Origin: Cephalothrix simula
Lineage: Eukaryota > Nemertea > Palaeonemertea > Archinemertea > Cephalotrichidae
NCBI GenBank assembly: GCA_035591015.1
Contig: JAXIUW010188181.1
Span: 1-12,262, forward strand
DNA length: 12,262 nt
Reading direction: 5' to 3'
Part shown: positions 7,989 through 12,262 of the stretch, piece by piece
How positions within the stretch are numbered: position 1 is the first letter of the stretch
Layout: each line of letters begins with the position of its first letter
Made by a program: the position numbers and the translations under genes
The notes under the pieces: model-generated
What the model was told of the DNA's origin: nothing
The model's input: only the letters and a program-made list of their open reading frames with translations
The model's database searches: none

Positions 7989-8244
7989 AGAGGGGCGAGT
8001 AATAGTTTGAATGTTATTCAATTCAATTTGCTGCCAAAGTTTTTATCCCACATTTAAAATAGCTATATATTCAGATATATTTCTAAATAAAATTAAAAAT
8101 ACATTAATAATATGTAACACTTACCAAAGTTCCACCAATTTATAAATCCTTGAATTTAATCCACACTTCCATCTGAATTTCATAATGATAAATGGTGGCT
8201 AGTGGTTTGCCGATTCACACATTCAAACTATTACTTGCCCCTCT
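7989..8244. repeat. Inverted repeat pair, 26-bp arms around 204 bp
   Basis: The left arm, AGAGGGGCGAGTAATAGTTT plus GAATGT (7989-8014), and the reverse complement of the right arm (8219-8244) match at 25 of 26 bases (GCGAG versus GCAAG). The enclosed 204 bases are AT-rich and non-coding. Near-perfect arms at this spacing fit a MITE-type or foldback relic of ~256 bp. No target-site duplication is clear. Confidence 0.6.
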
Positions 8245-8268
8245 TTAGATATTAAATATCTAGCATAT

Positions 8269-8390
8269 ATTCAATAAGAAAATCCACAATAACAATTAGA
8301 ATTTCGAATTTTAAAGATTGATAAAAGTAAATCGAAGACAACTCTTTCAAAAACTTTACTACGACTAGTTTGTGGATTTTCTTATTGAAT
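8269..8390. repeat. Perfect 21-bp inverted repeat with 80-base loop
   Basis: ATTCAATAAGAAAATCCACA plus A (8269-8289) is exactly complementary to 8370-8390. The dodecamer TATCTAGCATAT occurs directly at 8257-8268, touching the left arm, and again at 8424-8435, about 33 bases beyond the right arm. The loop contains one copy of the ~34-bp dispersed repeat also found near 7266. It could be a small palindromic element or the product of local inverted duplication. A hairpin RNA is possible, but nothing shows transcription. Confidence 0.6.
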
Positions 8391-9959
8391 CATTGTGTGC
8401 TTCTACTCTGTTATCTAGCCCCGTATCTAGCATATCTTTTTAAAGAATACTTATACCAAAGTCGGAGAATTCTATGCACTCAAGTCTTCAGCGGTATAAC
8501 ATTCAAAATATGCCAATGGACATGAAATAAGTTAGCAATTAGAAGAAACAGATTTACTTAGAGTTCTATTTGCTAATTAAAGGTTTCAATCTTCGTATCA
8601 ATGTCTATAGCACTAAAAATTAACTTTAAATAAAGATTGAAAACTTCAACAAATAAAATTCTAAAATCTGTTATTTTTATAGTGTGGATTATTTCACAAA
8701 ATATTATGCTTTTCTTTGGATTATTATGCCAATGCTGATAAAGCTACAAAAATTAAAGAATTCGCAATATGCGGAAGGGAAAATAAAGTAGTAGTATAGG
8801 CAAAATGGTCAGTTAAAGTGTACATAACATGTTACAGGCACCATAAGTTAACTGGAACTTGTTACCAGATAATTGTCACTGGAAAATTGATATATATTCC
8901 GTTCACTGAAGCGTAAAAATTAAAATATAACTTCCTGCCTGCTCACATTACTATAGTCGGTTCACATATCAATGTGTCAATTAAGAGAAATTTTAATAGG
9001 AGTTTGCGCTTTATATTGAACTGTCTCAATAGTTGAAAATAACTCTCAACTCTGGTTAACGTTTTCCCACAGTTATCATAATTATTAAAACATTTTTTGT
9101 TAACTCTTTATCACTAACCATGCTAACTGGAATACACAAAAGTATCTCCACAAATACACAAATTGCCTACAAATCAAAAGTTTGTGATCCTTTGATCCTT
9201 TAAGCTCTCAGGTATAAATGATTTAAATGAAGAAATTGTTTTGGGCTTGTTATTCATTGCTCTGTACCTTTTCTGCATACAATTGTTTTAGTGAGTTTGA
9301 AGAATGATTCTTAATCCTCTATCCTATATTAACAATATTAATATCCTTAATCGTTCCTCTTTTTCCTAAAAACTCTTCTCAGAAGGGGAAAAATAAAGAG
9401 TTTTGCTTGCAGAAATGGGGGATTTTTAGAATTTTTTTCACTTACACTCCAATCAAGTATAAAGAGCTGCACCACATATATAGTGCTGTTGTTCACTTTT
9501 CACTCAAAACAATCTATCCAAAATTTTTAATTGAGTAAGTAAATGAGATTACATCAAAATTAAATTTGTCATCAGTGACACTTTAAAAAACTAAAATTCT
9601 GATTTAAAAATTATTTAAAACTTTTATTTCAAACATTTTTTATACTAATGAATAAAGTCATTCATCATATTTTCCTTTACCATTTCATAGTTATAACCAT
9701 TTCAGCATCAGCAGCCAGAATCATGATGCTCAACAGGTTTCTAAAGTAATAAGGGATGCGAAATAAACAACTAAATTTGCTCCCTACAATGATTTTTGAA
9801 AATAAATTGTAAGATTTTTAATGATACATCGTTTTTATCACCATCATCATCATGGATAATTATGATAATAAGATAAAATAATTTATGTTAAATATGTAAC
9901 AAACAACAGTCATACATGTACTGTAGGAGTATTTTACCAGAACGTTATTTGTTTTCAAA

Positions 9960-10958
9960 ATGGCTACTTCAACTTCTTATGTTACGTCTGCAGCACCAGC
10001 AGAACAAGAAATTGATCTTCGTAAATATCTCAAAGATAATTATGCAATTTACGCAAACAAGATAAATTACATAGCACTTTTGGCAATCATCATTGGCGGT
10101 TGTTTTGGAAATGCAGTAACTCTTATAGTGTTTTTAAGACGTTGGCATGAAAATGTAATGACATCACAATATGTAGTGACGTTAGCACTAGTGGACAGTG
10201 TATATCTTATTTTCAGTCAGTTCTTCAACTGGTGGACCCGATATGGATTGAAATATCTATTTGGAAAGGAATATGAATTCAATATTTATAAAGATAATGA
10301 TGTGACGTGGATTTTTCAGATTTTTAATTCTTCGTATATGATTTCGGGGTGGATATTAGTTTTATTTAATTTAGAGCGAACCACAGTAGTTCTATTTCCT
10401 TTCAAATCTACCAATTGGTTTAATGCACGTCGCCGCGTGCTTGCAATATTACTCGTAATTGTTATATCAGTAGCATATGGATCTTGGTCAATATGGGCAC
10501 AACCCAAATCGTGTGCAAGTGCAGTAAATGAAATTATTAAAACAAATGTTCGATCTGGAATACCTTGCTTCGTCTTAATAGTCTGTAATATATTTATAGT
10601 TCGCGCTTTAAAGAGGTCACAAAAGGAATTTAAAAGTAGCTCAACATCTGAAAGTGCAAAATTGCTACGCATTACAAAAAATTTAACAGGCGTGTCTGCC
10701 GCATACTGTGCGTGCATGATCCCTAAAGTTATCTATCAAACACACAGGCAAACACTTTTTTGTTTTGATTTTTTTGGTTGGCTGGAAAGGGAGTATCATG
10801 GAATTGATTGGTTGCGAGCAACCGGTCTTCATCATTTTTTTCATGTAGTTTTGCCTTCACTTCAATTTTGTACAAATTTTATAATCTTTTTGGTTACACT
10901 TGACTTCTTTCGAGAGGAAACAAAATTTATATTCCGCTGTCGAAAAAATAAAAGATGA
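9960..10958 (+). CDS. Class A (rhodopsin-like) GPCR, copy B
   Basis: An intact intronless receptor of 332 residues, aligning without gaps to copy A from residue 20 onward (about 200 of 311 positions identical). Landmarks: N51 (1.50), D79 (2.50), S129 (3.39), ER at 139-140 (R3.50), CMIP with P255 (6.50) and N306 in NFIIF (7.49-7.53). It shares copy A's oddities: no Cys at 3.25 (none between residues 49 and 184), Met at 6.48 and no NPxxY. Outer-face cysteines C185 and C268 are kept. It differs from A in its N-terminus, which has no glycosylation sequon and is Ser/Thr/Ala-rich; in extracellular loop 1 and the top of helix 3 (residues about 111-124 almost unrelated), where ligand preference may differ; and in the tail (one Cys, C327, and more basic). 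The start has a good context (AAAATGG), with TAG at 9924 upstream in frame. Likely an invertebrate peptide or chemosensory receptor; ligand unknown. Confidence 0.92.
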   Translation: MATSTSYVTSAAPAEQEIDLRKYLKDNYAIYANKINYIALLAIIIGGCFGNAVTLIVFLRRWHENVMTSQYVVTLALVDSVYLIFSQFFNWWTRYGLKYLFGKEYEFNIYKDNDVTWIFQIFNSSYMISGWILVLFNLERTTVVLFPFKSTNWFNARRRVLAILLVIVISVAYGSWSIWAQPKSCASAVNEIIKTNVRSGIPCFVLIVCNIFIVRALKRSQKEFKSSSTSESAKLLRITKNLTGVSAAYCACMIPKVIYQTHRQTLFCFDFFGWLEREYHGIDWLRATGLHHFFHVVLPSLQFCTNFIIFLVTLDFFREETKFIFRCRKNKR

Positions 10959-11805
10959 AAAAAGATAAAATTGTCTCTAGCGGGCAAAGTTTTTTAAGCA
11001 ACATTAGTTTATCCCAAGTCACTAAAATTCTTCGTAGCATACAGTTAGTATACGGGTACATGAATCTATCTCTTATAAAAGAAGCTTATTCCGTAAAATT
11101 CCACTAGTGGTCTGCAAGCCTAAACTTATCTTGCCTACAATAATTACAGGTTTGCATAAATGCTATTAACTAAATTTAAAATCTTATTCGAATCCGCGAA
11201 CAGCCTGAACATGATCGTCCAATCTCCCTATGCAACCAACAAAATAATTTTATATCTTCCTAAAATGCTTCAAGCGGTATCAGCTATTAGATAGAGACTG
11301 AAAAAATAAGCTATCAAAAATATTTATAAATTTTGTGAAATAACTGCATGATCTCGTTTTATTTATTGTAAGGGAAAACCCTCATCCAATATACATTGAT
11401 GTCACTTATCACTGGACACTGTATCTGGCCAAAGAAGAAGCAACCTGTCTTTTTCAAACCTTTCAAAGTGGATGGCACTTTTGTTATAAAAAGGCCAAGA
11501 GATATTGTTGAAAATATTGAAAAAGCTGTTGAAAGTTTTTTTTTTAATACACAAGTCTTGCTTAGTGCAGGGAATTCATTTTATATCTCTCTACAGATAC
11601 TTAGTAGTCAGAAACCGAGCACTCTTTTAAGATTTCAGTGAATTGCATAAAAAGAAATCTCTCTGAATGTTGAATATGAAATGATCATGAATGCATTGTT
11701 ACTTTAAAAATCATTAGGATCACCTGAAGTTAAGTTGTGTTCACACCAGTGCAGACAATGCATTTTTTTTGCAAAAGAAAAATTCACTTAACATACTCTT
11801 TGTAG
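10959..11805. other. Spacer downstream of GPCR copy B, with a weak coding-like stretch
   Basis: AT-rich, with no supported complete gene. A plus-strand frame at 11396-11641 (81 codons) includes a protein-like stretch, about 11430-11535, reading VFFKPFKVDGTFVIKRPRDI and VENIEKAVESFF, but it then runs through a T tract into low-quality sequence. I recognise no family, and no clean acceptor or donor bounds it. A second frame over 11398-11509 is also open, so the coding frame is ambiguous. It could be a decayed exon related to the candidate exon at 11806, but nothing links them directly. Confidence 0.35.
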
Positions 11806-11934
11806 ATTATTAGCCCCAGATATAACGATGCCTTCATTGTTACAACTCTGGTAAACATGAAGGCTGAAGGCCGATGCTTGACATCGCTTCTAATACCTGA
11901 AGTGATTATCCGCACTCAATGCCAGTTTAATAAG
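11806..11934 (+). CDS. Candidate internal exon of an unknown gene (43 codons)
   Basis: A pyrimidine-rich tract ending CATACTCTTTGTAG (acceptor, AG at 11804-11805) is followed by exactly 43 open codons and then a donor AAG|GTGAAA (GT at 11935-11936), so the exon is symmetric (phase 0 at both ends). The peptide begins IISPRYNDAFIVTTLVNMK and ends PEVIIRTQCQFNK. Its residue mix is balanced and visibly richer in GC codons than the surrounding DNA. The same frame is closed just outside on both sides (TAG at 11803-11805, and a TAG about 8 bases after the donor), so the open part matches the predicted splice sites. No domain is recognised. Partner exons would lie beyond the right edge or in the upstream spacer; none is certain. 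Confidence 0.4.
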
Positions 11935-12136
11935 GTGAAAACTTAGTGTATAATTTAACCACAAATTTGGTGCACCACGGTGTTTATGATCATTTTTAAG
12001 TAAAGATACCCATCTTAGATCACTTGGGGTTTGATAGAGTAGCTTATACCAAATCGGACATTGGCATTCGATTTATAGAATGTTGGGAATTTTTTTGAAG
12101 TCCCCATGACTTAAGGCTGCATGTTCTAGAGTCACC

Positions 12137-12164
12137 ATCGCTAGCGAAAATAGTCGCCAGCGAT
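12137..12164. repeat. Short hairpin, 11-bp stem
   Basis: ATCGCTAGCGA (12137-12147) and TCGCCAGCGAT (12154-12164) pair at 10 of 11 positions around a 6-base loop. The stem is GC-rich compared with its surroundings. It lies about 60-85 bases before the palindromic block at the window edge and may belong to the same element. The rest of 11935-12262 holds no gene that I can see. Confidence 0.6.
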
Positions 12165-12221
12165 CAGATATCAGAGCGTCGAAGCTTTGAAATATTATAT
12201 AGTTATTGTACAACTTTTTGA

Positions 12222-12262
12222 GTGCAATACGAGGCAGTTATTGCACGAGGGGCGTAGCCCCG
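12222..12262. repeat. Palindromic block cut by the window edge
   Basis: Two hairpins lie back to back: GTGCAATA (12222-12229) with TATTGCAC (12239-12246), perfect over 8 bp with a 9-base loop; and GGGGC-GTA-GCCCC (12249-12261), perfect over 5 bp. The window ends one base later (G). The GC-rich block in AT-rich DNA, with GTGCAATA repeated in both orientations, looks like the outer or central part of a palindromic repeat family continuing to the right. Its extent cannot be judged from here. Confidence 0.5.

Larger units (their letters stand above)
7059..9959. other. Long AT-rich intergenic region between the repeats and GPCR copy B
   Basis: About 2.9 kb with no open frame that looks coding on either strand. 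It contains several repeat structures listed separately (7989-8244, 8269-8390) and a ~34-bp direct repeat shared by 7266-7309 and 8328-8361. A short local inverted pair (TTTCAATCTT near 8584 and AAGATTGAAA near 8633) is also present. The last few hundred bases should contain the promoter of the receptor starting at 9960, whose frame is closed by TAG at 9924-9926, but I see no clear core promoter motif. No RNA gene was recognised. Confidence 0.5.

Noticed and set aside
8269-8390. microRNA precursor
   Set aside because: A perfect 21-bp stem with an 80-base AT-rich loop is not a normal microRNA hairpin, and there is no evidence of transcription.
10316-10717. 133-codon open frame on the minus strand
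   Set aside because: It lies entirely inside the intact GPCR copy B on the opposite strand, has no domain of its own and no equivalent opposite copy A; it is a shadow frame.
1-12262. CRISPR array, operon or phage-type system
   Set aside because: No regular spacer-repeat array and no closely packed co-directional genes; gene spacing, splice-like signals and GPCRs show this is animal DNA.

Overview
This is a visibly AT-rich eukaryotic window, almost certainly from an invertebrate animal. The evidence is two uninterrupted seven-transmembrane rhodopsin-class receptors, long AT-rich spacers, CA/CT microsatellites, poly-A tracts, a large foldback repeat and several splice-like exon boundaries. I see no bacterial gene spacing or ribosome binding sites. 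The phylum cannot be fixed from this sequence; the receptors resemble the FMRFamide/peptide-receptor-like and orphan receptors that expand in many invertebrates.

Layout. 1-954: no convincing gene. 955-1491 (+): an orphan four-transmembrane protein of 178 residues. 1492-2098: spacer with two poly-A runs. 2099-3163: a 1,065-bp foldback (terminal-inverted-repeat) element with arms over 200 bp and a GC-richer core built from degenerate ~10-bp units; its outer arms carry a decayed hammerhead-ribozyme-like motif. 3164-4315: spacer with one weak candidate terminal exon on the minus strand. 4316-5320 (+): class A GPCR, copy A (334 aa). 5321-6263: spacer with a ~210-bp inverted-repeat element and a microsatellite. 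6264-7058: two diverged copies of one unknown coding segment, in opposite orientation. 7059-9959: a gene desert with several short inverted and direct repeats. 9960-10958 (+): class A GPCR, copy B (332 aa). 10959-12262: mostly spacer, with one good splice-bounded candidate exon (11806-11934) and, at the right edge, hairpins that look like the start of another palindromic element.

The two GPCRs are tandem paralogues: about 64% identical over some 311 residues by eye count, with no gaps. They share unusual features: no cysteine at 3.25, so no canonical class A disulfide; Met instead of Trp at 6.48; and NFxxF instead of NPxxY. Their strongest conservation is in extracellular loops 2 and 3 and the adjoining helix ends, which suggests the same or closely related ligands. 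The rest of the window is dominated by inverted repeats of several ages, so the receptor pair sits in a repeat-rich, duplication-prone locus. I found no multi-gene system beyond the receptor pair.
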